A stretch of DNA of 64,000 bases from an uncultured Granulosicoccaceae bacterium (GCA_937958675.1 CALGND010000067.1:1-64000); one strand, 5' to 3'; shown: positions 17,328-25,976, counted from the stretch's first letter. Made by a program: numbers and translations. Notes: generated from the sequence alone by a model not told the origin.

Positions 17328-18767
17328 ATGTCAGGTACGTCCGTTAAATCAAGACCGTCACTAACTCCAACCGGCCCTGCCGCGCCTGCGGTTTTATCTG
17401 AATCCTTTCAACAAATGCTCAAGTCTGCTGCCATATTGGTGGTTGATGACGAACCGGGCATGCGTAATTTTTTACAACGGGCATTGCAAACACGCTGTGC
17501 CTTGCTGGAAGTAGCAGGCAGTGCAGAGGAAGCCGAAGCGCTGCGTTTGCGATACCAATTTGATTTGTTATTGGTTGATATCAGGCTACCTGGATTGTCG
17601 GGCCTGGAGTGGCTAAAGCAACTTCGTGGAAGAGGTGTGCGTACTCATGTGATTTACATGACTGCCTATGCTGATTTAGATATGGCTGTTGAAGCACTGC
17701 GAAACGGCGCAGATGATTTCATCATGAAGCCATTCAGAACTGAACAAATTTTTATGGCGATGCAACGCTCGCTGCAGAAGCGGCAAATTTTGCGTGAAAA
17801 CTCGCTGCTGCGTTTGCAACTTGAGCAATTCATCGATGATCGTGCCGTAATCGGTGATAGTGAGGCGATCAAGAAAACGCTCAAATTAGCACACCGAGTT
17901 GCGCCCACTGCATCGACCGTACTGATAGAAGGCGAGTCTGGCACGGGTAAGGAAGTGATGGCACGCGTTATTCATTCAGCTAGCAAGCGATCAGGTGCGT
18001 TTGTTCCAATTAATTGCGGGACCATTGGTCCCGACAGATTTGAAATTGAATTATTCGGTTATGCAAAAGGGGCATTTAACGGTACGACTGAACCTCATGA
18101 TGGCCTGTTTGTGTTTGCTGACAAGGGCACATTGTTTTTAGACGAGGTTGGCGAACTACCCCTGGCAATGCAAGCCAAGTTGCTGCGTGTATTAGAAGAG
18201 AAAGTGATTCGGCCTGTCGGTAGCGAGCAGGAGCTGTCGGTTAATGTGCGTGTGCTGGCTTCAACCAATCGTGATTTGTCCGCTATGGTGGATCGAGGTG
18301 AGTTTCGTCAAGATCTGTTTTTTCGTCTGAATGTATTGCCGTTGATTATCCCGCCGTTACGAGATCGTATTGAAGACGTTCCCTTGTTAGTGCAACATTT
18401 TCTGGATGCGCTTTCTGCAGAAATGAGAGTACATCCGATTGAGTTGATGCATACCGATTGGGAGCGCTTGCGTGTATATCATTGGCCTGGCAACGTCAGA
18501 GAACTTAAAAACGTCGTTGAGCGCGCTTTGTTGCTTGGCAGATTACCTCCTAACGGTATGCATGGCCACAATACCGAAAGCCATTTGCAAAGCGGTTATC
18601 CGTCAAGTTGGACAATGGATGCTGTAGAGCGTGCTCATATTGAGCAGGTGCTGGAGTCTTTTAATAATAATAAGTCCGCTGCTGCTCGCCAACTCGGCGT
18701 ATCTCGTAAAACCTTAGAGCGAAAGCAACATATTTGGAACGATGCTGATAGCAAAACGGCTAGCTGA
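17328..18767 (+). CDS. NtrC-family response regulator with altered GAFTGA loop
   Basis: This transcriptional regulator has three domains. The receiver (about residues 33-150) has VVDDE, phospho-acceptor D84 in LLLVDIRLPG and K134. The AAA+ domain (about 170-400) has Walker A GESGTGKE, Walker B LFLDEVGEL and the arginine-finger segment FRQDLFFRLNVLPL. A Fis-type HTH closes the protein (AAARQLGVSRKTLERK). The loop that contacts sigma-54 reads GAFNGT (248-253) instead of GAFTGA. In characterised NtrC-type proteins changes of that threonine usually abolish sigma-54 activation, so this protein may act otherwise. Its kinase is encoded 5 bases downstream. Confidence 0.9.
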   Translation: MSGTSVKSRPSLTPTGPAAPAVLSESFQQMLKSAAILVVDDEPGMRNFLQRALQTRCALLEVAGSAEEAEALRLRYQFDLLLVDIRLPGLSGLEWLKQLRGRGVRTHVIYMTAYADLDMAVEALRNGADDFIMKPFRTEQIFMAMQRSLQKRQILRENSLLRLQLEQFIDDRAVIGDSEAIKKTLKLAHRVAPTASTVLIEGESGTGKEVMARVIHSASKRSGAFVPINCGTIGPDRFEIELFGYAKGAFNGTTEPHDGLFVFADKGTLFLDEVGELPLAMQAKLLRVLEEKVIRPVGSEQELSVNVRVLASTNRDLSAMVDRGEFRQDLFFRLNVLPLIIPPLRDRIEDVPLLVQHFLDALSAEMRVHPIELMHTDWERLRVYHWPGNVRELKNVVERALLLGRLPPNGMHGHNTESHLQSGYPSSWTMDAVERAHIEQVLESFNNNKSAAARQLGVSRKTLERKQHIWNDADSKTAS

Positions 18768-18772
18768 TTGTC

Positions 18773-20944
18773 ATGCTAGGGCAACTTTGGCACGCGATTA
18801 AATCAGGCCTCAGCCTTCGATATAAGATACTGCTGCTGGCTGTTGTGCCATTGCTGTTGTTAACGATTACTGTAGTTTATTTCTCAGCCAATTGGTCCAC
18901 CAACTACGCTTATCAGCAACTGTTTAATAAAGTAAACACTGACTTGCACGTAGCACGGAATGAATTCCGTCGAATCCAAATAGATAAGCAAAACGGACTA
19001 GTTTCGCTTGCTGGTGGGTCGCAATTTCTGACATTGCTTCGGCGCGACGATACCGAAAAGCTATCAACTTTGCTCGAACAAATTCGTATCAAAGTAGGCT
19101 TTGATTATTTAAATTTACTGAATCAAAACGGTACTAAAAGGCTGACCGCTGATGGTTGGGTACCATGGGAAATGCCAGCCTCCAAATTGACTGAAAAATT
19201 ACGTCAAGCTTCGCTCGCAGATGAGCGCGATGGTGTGTCGGGGATAGAAATCTACCCTAAAGAATATTGGTCATTACAAGAAACAGTTTCACCTGAGGTG
19301 ATTGAGGTTCCGTTAGTAGAAACGCAGCACGCACTACCAACAAATCGTACGCAGGAGGATAGAGCAATGGTCGTCAGGGGTTTGCAGCGTGTGGTTAACG
19401 CTGACAACAAGCCTATTGCTTTACTTGAGGGTGGTACTTTACTTAATAGCAACTTCGGTGTTGTTGATGAAATCCGAGACCTTGTATACGCGGAAGGTAG
19501 CTTGGTTGAGGGCAGTATTGGTACTGTTACCGTATTCTTGGAGGACGTTCGGATTACCACTAATGTTCCCTCGGATGATCAAAGTCGAGCCTTGGGTACG
19601 CGTGTGTCCACTGAAGTTCGTAATCGAGTATTGCGTGAGGGTGAAACTTGGATCGATCGCGCATTTGTGGTGAACGATTGGTACATCTCGGCCTACGAGC
19701 CAATAGTCGATGTGGAAGGCAACAATGTAGGCATGCTATACGCGGGTTATTTGGAAGAGCCGTATCGTCACCAGTTGCACAAAGGTATCGCATTAATTTC
19801 TGCATTGTTGATTAGCGGCAGTTTGCTTGCTCTCGCTGCGGCGGTATATGGCGCTCAGTCCATATTTAAACCGGTTGAGGCGATAGCGCGTGTTATCAGA
19901 GCAACGGCCTTGGGTGAACGGCGTCGAATTGGCAAGATTGATTCGGGAGATGAACTAGGCGAAGTGGCTGGACAGTTTGATTCCATGCTCGATACCTTGG
20001 AGCAAAATCAGTTGCGAATCGAAAATGATGCGATGCAGTTGGAAGAAAAAGTGCGCTCGCGCACCAAGGAACTAGAGCAGCAAAATGTGCGATTGCAGGA
20101 ATCTATGCTGTTAGTTAGCGAAACTCGACAACGCTTAGCGATGGCGGAAAAGCTGGCAGCTGTTGGTCAATTAACTGCTGGTGTGGCTCACGAGATCAAT
20201 AATCCTACAGCTGTGATTCTTGGCAATATGGATATTCTGTTGGAGGAGATTGGTGATGCAAGAAGTGGGGTGCAAACCGAGATCGATTTGATCATTGAGC
20301 AGGTCTACCGGATTCGCTCGATTACTGATCGCCTGTTGCAGTACTCTCGACCCAGCACAGAGAGTTCGCGCTTTGAAAACTTTGAAGCGATTGCTGCAGG
20401 ATCTAATGCCCCAGCAGGTTCGCTTGATTCGGTATCGCCGCTAGACACTATTGAGGATTTGGACATAAACGATGTGGTAAGCGATACGCTTCAACTCGTG
20501 CAGCATGAATTAGACGATAAGGCCATTAGCCTCGATATAGTGTTCGACGACGAAAATGCCAATGTTCGATTGGATCGTCAGGAGTTTCAGCAGGTGTTGG
20601 TCAACCTGCTGAGTAATGCGATCGATGCGGTTGACCACTGGGGGCACATATCGCTCAAGACGGGCTCTGATAGCCGCGAAGTCTGGTTTAGTGTTTCTGA
20701 TAATGGAAAAGGTATAGCGCCAGATGACCTGCAGCGCTTGTTTGACCCTTTCTTCACACAAGGTAAAGAGGGCGGCACTGGCCTAGGATTGTCCGTAAGC
20801 TACGGAATTGTAAGGCGCTATGGTGGCCATATTGATGTTCAATCCGAACAATCGAAAGGGTCGCGGTTTACGGTCAGATTTCCTGTTAGCAAGCTAGTTA
20901 CTGAGGAGGGCGGTCACACTGTAAGGCAAGCAACGCCTGTTTGA
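18773..20944 (+). CDS. Membrane sensor histidine kinase with Cache-type sensing domain
   Basis: The 723-residue kinase has a first membrane helix (about residues 18-38), a periplasmic region of about 295 residues that looks like a Cache-type ligand domain, and a second helix (about 340-362). It then has HAMP, a coiled-coil stretch (about 410-455), the phospho-acceptor helix VAHEINNPTAVILGN (H473), and an ATPase domain with NLLSNAIDA, DNGKGI and GGTGLGLS. It is encoded directly after its probable partner regulator. The ligand is unknown. The position upstream of a formate dehydrogenase locus suggests, but does not show, a link to respiration. Confidence 0.93.
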   Translation: MLGQLWHAIKSGLSLRYKILLLAVVPLLLLTITVVYFSANWSTNYAYQQLFNKVNTDLHVARNEFRRIQIDKQNGLVSLAGGSQFLTLLRRDDTEKLSTLLEQIRIKVGFDYLNLLNQNGTKRLTADGWVPWEMPASKLTEKLRQASLADERDGVSGIEIYPKEYWSLQETVSPEVIEVPLVETQHALPTNRTQEDRAMVVRGLQRVVNADNKPIALLEGGTLLNSNFGVVDEIRDLVYAEGSLVEGSIGTVTVFLEDVRITTNVPSDDQSRALGTRVSTEVRNRVLREGETWIDRAFVVNDWYISAYEPIVDVEGNNVGMLYAGYLEEPYRHQLHKGIALISALLISGSLLALAAAVYGAQSIFKPVEAIARVIRATALGERRRIGKIDSGDELGEVAGQFDSMLDTLEQNQLRIENDAMQLEEKVRSRTKELEQQNVRLQESMLLVSETRQRLAMAEKLAAVGQLTAGVAHEINNPTAVILGNMDILLEEIGDARSGVQTEIDLIIEQVYRIRSITDRLLQYSRPSTESSRFENFEAIAAGSNAPAGSLDSVSPLDTIEDLDINDVVSDTLQLVQHELDDKAISLDIVFDDENANVRLDRQEFQQVLVNLLSNAIDAVDHWGHISLKTGSDSREVWFSVSDNGKGIAPDDLQRLFDPFFTQGKEGGTGLGLSVSYGIVRRYGGHIDVQSEQSKGSRFTVRFPVSKLVTEEGGHTVRQATPV

Positions 20945-21046
20945 ATTTAAAAGAATGATTACAGCTGCTTCACTTGTCATGTTATTCGGTTCCAAAATTG
21001 CCAGAGCTTGCTATTCTCTAGGTAACACTAATTCTGGATCAACATC

Positions 21047-23206
21047 GTGGCGCGTGCTTATCCGCTGTCCGACCTCGTCAAGCTCGTTCGAGCCTATGGC
21101 GTTCTGGCTGGTACTGGTGATACAGAAAGAGTCATAGCCGGGTCTATTTCCCGCCGCTGGATAGCTCGAGAAGTAGAACACCACGTCCCGCTTTCATCCT
21201 TGCCGCGAGCGCTCTTTGATACTCCGCGTGGCTGGGATCTGCTGGCTAACGAGCTATTTGCTGATCAGGATATCGATCCCGAAACAATTGAACCCGAAGA
21301 AATCGATCTGGCCGAACGCGGCCGAGATCGGCTGATCAACACCAACAGGCTACCCAAACTCGAGCCATCTATTCATGCTGCGGTGCTCTCGGCCAATATA
21401 TTGCTCGGTGTGAAGCTCTATGGCGATCATGGCAAGGGAATGCCGAGCATGACTCACGACCTAATCATTGCGACGATGTTGCATGACACTCTCAATAAGC
21501 CCTACCGCTATAGTGCTATTAATACGTCTGATCATGAAATTGTCGACGACACGTACGTTTTTACCTGGTTTGGCGATACGGTTGCCAGCTACGTGCGTAC
21601 CTTGCACGACTATGTTCAGCTATTCGAAGCTGCCGTCGAAGCAGAGGACATACCGCCGGAACCACCATCACCGGCAGTGGCTACGGCTGTTGCGGCCCTT
21701 GAAGCGAGTAGACTGAGATTAACTGCCCGCGCTGCAGGTGATCACGTAATAAGCTTCCTCGACATTGAAAGTCGAGAAGAGCTTGCTGCCAAAGGTGTTG
21801 ATGTTAACAATGACTTTCCGGAACGCCCGTACTTACAGCGTGATTACAACCGTGCTGCAGCCGCATTTGGTCTTCCCGGCGTTGATCACTACGCACTACG
21901 AGAGCCATTGCGAAGCACCCTAATGATGGCTGTACGAGATGCTTTGGACGATGAAGGTAAGCGCGATCGCCTATCCGGACGTCGTGGTAAGGCGGTGCAT
22001 GAAGTACATATGAACTTGCCAGTGATGGAATATTACGTGGCGTCCGAGGCGCCAAATGCCATCGAAACAGTACATATTGCAAGCCTCGAGATGATGCGCT
22101 CTCTGGAGAAGGGCAGGCGTAAGTCTCTGAGCACCATGTCCGCCCATGCGTTTAGAATCGCCGCGATTTCTGAGCGCGTTTTGGGTCGAGCAATGGAGCC
22201 TCTTATCATCACATTGGCATTGTTGCATGACGTAGTCGAGGATGGCTCTATGCGAGTAACCGGCTATGGGCACTCCTTGCGTAAAATACAGTTTCGATTT
22301 GGTGGTCCGATTGCAGCCATGGTGTCGGAATTGACAGATTCTTCTGTGGATACCGACGGCGCGAACAAGGCGCGGCTAACGCTCAATAACCCACACATAT
22401 TGTTGCCGCAAGCGCAGTATAACGTCGATCGGTATACGCAAATGGAGCTGACGCCAACGGAGGCTGAAGTCCCGTACACTTTGTCTGGAATTGTGATCAA
22501 GCTACTCGACACAGTGGTTTCACTCGAAGAGGGCATAAAAGATCCTGAGCTGATGAATGGCCATTGGAAAAATAGTGGTGCAAGAATCTACTGGGCAGAG
22601 AAAGTGCGTGGCGAAATTATCTACCCGTTGATGGAACGATTACTGATAGAAATTAAAGCCAGTAAGATAGATCCAAAATATAACAGCAGACAGCACCGTA
22701 TTAATGTAGTGCGCTTGCGCGCTGGTGAGGCGCTACTTGAATTGACTATGCAGTATTTGGATCTTTACGCCACGCAAAATTTGGCCATTCTTGCCAACGA
22801 ATATCAACTAAACACCGCCCAACGCGACACCTTGCTGAGCCTGTTTAACGATAGCAACGTTGACAGCGAGCAGTTTAAATTAAGGGTGTTGGATGATTTG
22901 CTAAAGGATCAAGATCTATTCGACGCAGTGAACGCTGAACTTGTACCTTGTATCGCTTACTCTACATTGTTTAAAAAGAACGCTGAGGTAGGTGACGAAA
23001 GAGATGAGTCTACATTTCTTGCCTATCGGCAAAGCGCGTTACGGCTTCAGGAAATACGCAGAGAGTTGCAGCTGGACACTACTGAAAAACTATCGGCAAT
23101 GGCCATCCGGCGTGAGCAGGTGTTGCGTGTTATCGATCATGCTGCCAATTATGCAAAAAACAAGAAGCAAACTGATTCAGCATCAATGGTTCGTAATGCT
23201 GGGTAG
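21047..23206 (+). CDS. Protein with two tandem RelA/SpoT-like HD domains, function unknown
   Basis: The 719-residue product has no signal peptide or membrane segment. Its second half carries a SpoT-like HD core: H367, HDVVED (394-399), FGGPIAAMVSELTD (419-431) and KLLDTVVSLEEG (D488). The first half repeats the same order: H110, MLHDTLN (H146, D147), FGDTVASYVRTLHD (175-188) and ISFLDIESREE (D239). The H...HD...D metal-binding set is therefore present twice. The second copy keeps the ED that SpoT-type hydrolases use, while the first has LN there. No synthetase or ACT/TGS domain is evident. The start is GTG, chosen because no nearby ATG exists in frame. It follows the two-component pair on the same strand by about 100 bases. 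A nucleotide phosphohydrolase role is an inference. Confidence 0.8.
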   Translation: MARAYPLSDLVKLVRAYGVLAGTGDTERVIAGSISRRWIAREVEHHVPLSSLPRALFDTPRGWDLLANELFADQDIDPETIEPEEIDLAERGRDRLINTNRLPKLEPSIHAAVLSANILLGVKLYGDHGKGMPSMTHDLIIATMLHDTLNKPYRYSAINTSDHEIVDDTYVFTWFGDTVASYVRTLHDYVQLFEAAVEAEDIPPEPPSPAVATAVAALEASRLRLTARAAGDHVISFLDIESREELAAKGVDVNNDFPERPYLQRDYNRAAAAFGLPGVDHYALREPLRSTLMMAVRDALDDEGKRDRLSGRRGKAVHEVHMNLPVMEYYVASEAPNAIETVHIASLEMMRSLEKGRRKSLSTMSAHAFRIAAISERVLGRAMEPLIITLALLHDVVEDGSMRVTGYGHSLRKIQFRFGGPIAAMVSELTDSSVDTDGANKARLTLNNPHILLPQAQYNVDRYTQMELTPTEAEVPYTLSGIVIKLLDTVVSLEEGIKDPELMNGHWKNSGARIYWAEKVRGEIIYPLMERLLIEIKASKIDPKYNSRQHRINVVRLRAGEALLELTMQYLDLYATQNLAILANEYQLNTAQRDTLLSLFNDSNVDSEQFKLRVLDDLLKDQDLFDAVNAELVPCIAYSTLFKKNAEVGDERDESTFLAYRQSALRLQEIRRELQLDTTEKLSAMAIRREQVLRVIDHAANYAKNKKQTDSASMVRNAG

Positions 23207-23312
23207 CGCTATTGCCTAGCGAAACATATCGACGGGGTTGTGTAGCGGGGCGGAGGCTAGACAACGCAGGTGAATTGCGCAGCTATCCGCGCAATCCACC
23301 CACTGGTAGGTA

Positions 23313-23648
23313 TCACTGGTATACCGATTCTTTGTTTAAGAACTTCACAATTAGATAGTAAAAAACCGGGCGCAGTTTTTGTCGGTTGCTGGCACCGATC
23401 TTTTCAATCGCGTGTGCAATTGCGGCATCAGCTTGCTCGCCTTCCACGCCAAGCTTTCGTTGGATGAATCGCGTTTTCACATTTTCAAGTTCTTTCTTAT
23501 CGCCTGCCGCTACTAAATTGGCGTCGCGATTGTATAAAGAGGGGCCTAGTCCTTTGGCTACCGATGACAGCAGTTTTTCGTCGCAGTCAATACCGGTACT
23601 CTTCATTTGTGTTTTGCAATCTTCTATGGCTTCATCGAATTTCGACAT
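23313..23648 (-). CDS. DUF2853 family protein
   Basis: The small 111-residue cytoplasmic protein matches the DUF2853 family as I recall it: MSKFDEAIEDCKTQMKS at the start, a central KGLGPSLYNRDANLVAAGDK, and the ending SNRQKLRPVFYYLIVKFLNK. Family function is unknown. It appears to be a single-gene unit. A run of 15-base tandem repeats lies 60-115 bases upstream of its start codon. Confidence 0.85.
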   Translation of the reverse strand: MSKFDEAIEDCKTQMKSTGIDCDEKLLSSVAKGLGPSLYNRDANLVAAGDKKELENVKTRFIQRKLGVEGEQADAAIAHAIEKIGASNRQKLRPVFYYLIVKFLNKESVYQ

Positions 23649-23706
23649 ATAAAAAACTCCGCAGGCAAATGACTAGAAATATTAGTTATCTATTGCTTGT
23701 AAATTG

Positions 23707-23764
23707 GTTGTAAGTAACTTCGTTGCAAGTAACTCTGTTGTAAGTAACTCTGTTGTAAGTAACT
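23707..23764. repeat. 15-base tandem repeat, about 3.9 copies
   Basis: Four consecutive units start at 23707, 23722, 23737 and 23752. The consensus is GTTGTAAGTAACTCT: one unit has C for T at the fifth base, one ends TTC, and the last is 13 bases long. The period is constant and there are no spacers, so it is a simple minisatellite and not a CRISPR. It lies 60-115 bases upstream of the DUF2853 start and could affect its promoter or arise by slippage. Confidence 0.9.
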
Positions 23765-23920
23765 GCTAGCAAGCAATTCGCACACAGTAATCACTTTAAC
23801 AACAAGAGTGCCATGATAGTTGGCCTGTTACGCTTGGTGCGGTTTTGAGTGCTTGCTTTTATAATGATTTACATACTGTTACAAAGTGCTTATTGGCAGT
23901 AAACCCGTCCAATGAGCCAA

Positions 23921-23943
23921 CTAGGCCTAGATTCTAGGCCTAG
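23921..23943. repeat. Paired CTAGGCCTAG palindromes, hairpin-forming
   Basis: The palindrome CTAGGCCTAG occurs twice with ATT between. Because the unit is its own reverse complement, the pair can fold into a 10-base stem with a three-base loop. It lies 50 bases past the stop of the HTH/PBP regulator gene, so it could stop or process that transcript, but no T run follows on the minus strand. A protein-binding role is equally possible. The core AGGCCTAG recurs at 25812, upstream of fdhD. Confidence 0.6.
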
Positions 23944-23992
23944 CTTCGGGTCGAGCTTCTCAATTTGTGACAATTGCTTAATCCAACACTAC

Positions 23993-24913
23993 TTAAGCTA
24001 AAGTGGTTAGTTCCAGTGTGTTCGGAATACTGTACCCGCCTAAGTCCTTTGCTAGCGGCTGAGCGCTGTCGTGTTGAAGTCGTGTAACCAAATGCTGCAA
24101 CAGTGTTCTGAAATACGTCTGTTTGTTCGTGACAAGGTCGAGTGAAACCGATGCTAACGGTATAAAACCGAGGTTATATTCAGAGGCCGTGCTTTCTACA
24201 CCGCAGGTGATATCGGCGACTCCTCTACATACAGCAGCGACGGCACCTCTTTCACTGTTACACTGAGCGCCTTCCTTTAGATCGGATATGTCGATTTCAT
24301 GTTCGCTGCATGCGTCAAGTAGCAGTCGGTTATTACCAGAATCCTCATTTCTCAGTGCCCATTTTAACTTTGGGTCGTTGAATATATCGATAGGACTAGG
24401 GTGTGTTTTAGCCATCTGCGATGAAACGATCAGCCCTTGTTGTCGTTGCAGCCCTCTTAGTACAACCCAATCAGAATGATTTTTGTAAGAGCGCAGTAAG
24501 CCTAGGTGTCGACGGGCGTCTTGTTCTGTTGCTCCCCAGTTAATAAAGCATGCGTCGGCACGCCGAGTATCGAGCATTCGTAGACCATGCCGAGTACCAC
24601 AAGGGCTATAACTGACGAGGGCATTGTTTTGCACTTCGGCTGCGTAACGGCTCAACACTCGTTGAACTAAGCGATCCTCGCTGCCAGTCACAATTAGCCG
24701 ATCATTAAGCACGCCGCTGTGGCAGTTCTCCGCTATCCAGTCTTCGATCAGGCGGCGAGGAAATATCCATTTACCGGTTATCTTGGTACCCGGCAGCTCT
24801 CCGTCGCCAGCGAGTTGGTATACCTTTTTTTCATTGATGTGGAGCAGGGCTGCTAGCTGAGGTACTGTCAAAAACGGGTTGCTATCGAGCGTTGGTGTGG
24901 CGAGTACGTTCAT
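23993..24913 (-). CDS. HTH regulator with periplasmic-binding-protein-like domain, fdh-linked
   Basis: The 306-residue product has an excisionase/MerR-type HTH at about residues 14-62 (LTVPQLAALLHINEKKVYQLAGDG, then WIFPRRLIEDWI). A substrate-binding-type domain of the PBP-like class (about 70-290) follows, with GLRMLDTRRADACFINWG and ERGAVAAVCRGVADITCGVES. Such fusions are common beside molybdoenzyme genes and are thought to sense molybdate or molybdopterin-related ligands; the ligand here is unknown. Its start overlaps the fdhD stop by 4 bases (ATGA), so it is coupled to fdhD and faces away from the fdh operon. Confidence 0.85.
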   Translation of the reverse strand: MNVLATPTLDSNPFLTVPQLAALLHINEKKVYQLAGDGELPGTKITGKWIFPRRLIEDWIAENCHSGVLNDRLIVTGSEDRLVQRVLSRYAAEVQNNALVSYSPCGTRHGLRMLDTRRADACFINWGATEQDARRHLGLLRSYKNHSDWVVLRGLQRQQGLIVSSQMAKTHPSPIDIFNDPKLKWALRNEDSGNNRLLLDACSEHEIDISDLKEGAQCNSERGAVAAVCRGVADITCGVESTASEYNLGFIPLASVSLDLVTNKQTYFRTLLQHLVTRLQHDSAQPLAKDLGGYSIPNTLELTTLA

Positions 24914-25797
24914 TGCGCTAGATCGCGCATGCCTTTACTTAAAGGAGGTTTGCCGCGCACTGCTGGAATGGCATCTAGGGTGACGTGCTCTTCTCCGTGG
25001 TAAACCAAGAAGTGTTTGCCTTTCGCTCTTGCGATTATGGTCATGCCGACTTCTTTAGCTAGTTCTAGGCCCATCTGCGTAACACCGGAGCGTGATAGCA
25101 ACGCAGGAATACCCATGAATGCTGTTTTCATGACAATTTCAGATGTTAAGCGCCCAGTGGTATAGAAAATTTTATCGTCGCCACTCACATCGCCAAGCCA
25201 CATTCTGCCTGCGATAGCGTCAGCTGCGTTGTGGCGGCCAACGTCTTCAATGTGCATAAGGGATTCAGTTGCAGAGCATAAACCGCAACCGTGCACTGCG
25301 CCTGAAACACGATAGACATTGTTGAGCTTGCCTACATTGGATATCAGTGTGTATATGTCAGATTGTTTTAGTGCGGGCGTGCTGAGCTTGACTTCGTAGA
25401 GCTTGTCCACGGTGCAGCTAAAAATAGTGCCTTGCCCACAACCGCTGGTGACAATGCGGCGTTTCATTTTTTCTTGCCAGTCGCCAATGCCTTCGCCAGT
25501 GAAGGTCTCGACATCTACGACTTCTCTGTCCCAATCGACAATCACCGATTTGATCGTGCGAATATCTTCGATGAGTTGTTGGTTGCGTATGTAACCAAGG
25601 GTGAGTGCTTCGGGCTCGGTACCCAGAGTCATCAGGGTGACAACTTCCATTCCATCAACTCGAATCGTTAATGGCAGTTCGCCGGGTACATGGACGTCGG
25701 TCACTTCGCCATATTCGTTGCGCGCTTTTACACCGTGCGCAGCCGTTAAACCGGCGTTGGTCATCTGAGGCGTATAAGGCTTAACTTCTGCGTTCAT
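24910..25797 (-). CDS. fdhD: Formate dehydrogenase accessory sulfurtransferase (FdhD)
   Basis: FdhD passes sulfur from IscS to the molybdenum cofactor, which formate dehydrogenases need for activity. The 295-residue product has the family blocks LTIRVDGMEVVTLMTLGTEP, SGAVHGCGLCS, EDVGRHNAADAIAG and TTGRLTSEIVMKTAFMGIPA. The cysteine loop reads TSGCGQG, with one cysteine where E. coli has a CxxC pair, a variant I believe also occurs in other FdhD proteins. It is transcribed away from the fdh structural genes and shares their upstream region. Confidence 0.95.
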   Translation of the reverse strand: MNAEVKPYTPQMTNAGLTAAHGVKARNEYGEVTDVHVPGELPLTIRVDGMEVVTLMTLGTEPEALTLGYIRNQQLIEDIRTIKSVIVDWDREVVDVETFTGEGIGDWQEKMKRRIVTSGCGQGTIFSCTVDKLYEVKLSTPALKQSDIYTLISNVGKLNNVYRVSGAVHGCGLCSATESLMHIEDVGRHNAADAIAGRMWLGDVSGDDKIFYTTGRLTSEIVMKTAFMGIPALLSRSGVTQMGLELAKEVGMTIIARAKGKHFLVYHGEEHVTLDAIPAVRGKPPLSKGMRDLAQ

Positions 25798-25870
25798 TAG
25801 TTGGTTTCTCGAGGCCTAGGATGCAGTCTACCAACCTCAGCTTTGAGCTGTAGGCGTCTAATCCGGTGGG

Positions 25871-25907
25871 ATGTTGGTGATAGACAAAATGTCTCGCTTT
25901 CCAACAT
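25871..25907. promoter_or_regulatory. Nested dyad between fdhD and the fdh operon, candidate operator
   Basis: An outer inverted repeat ATGTTGG/CCAACAT encloses an inner one AGACA-AAA-TGTCT. The two are centred within one base of each other. The site lies in the 179-base divergent region between fdhD and DUF3305. The obvious candidate binder is the HTH/PBP regulator encoded after fdhD, but no binding data exist and the motif does not match the E. coli ModE site. I found no sigma-54 GG-N10-GC site here. Confidence 0.45.
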
Positions 25908-25976
25908 TATCGGTGATTTATGGTCCGAGAGCTAGCCATTTTTGTCGCTATTAGACCTAAGAGCCATTGCAACTGA

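Larger units (their letters stand above)
23649..23992. other. Non-coding spacer of 344 bases with tandem repeats and palindromes
   Basis: No gene is seen here. The spacer holds the promoter region of the DUF2853 gene, with a four-fold 15-base tandem repeat, and the 3' flank of the HTH/PBP regulator, with a double CTAGGCCTAG palindrome. Both are described as separate entries. The remaining roughly 200 bases show nothing I can name. Confidence 0.8.

Noticed and set aside
23707-23764. CRISPR-like array
   Set aside because: Units are contiguous and only 15 bases long, with no spacers, leader or cas genes.
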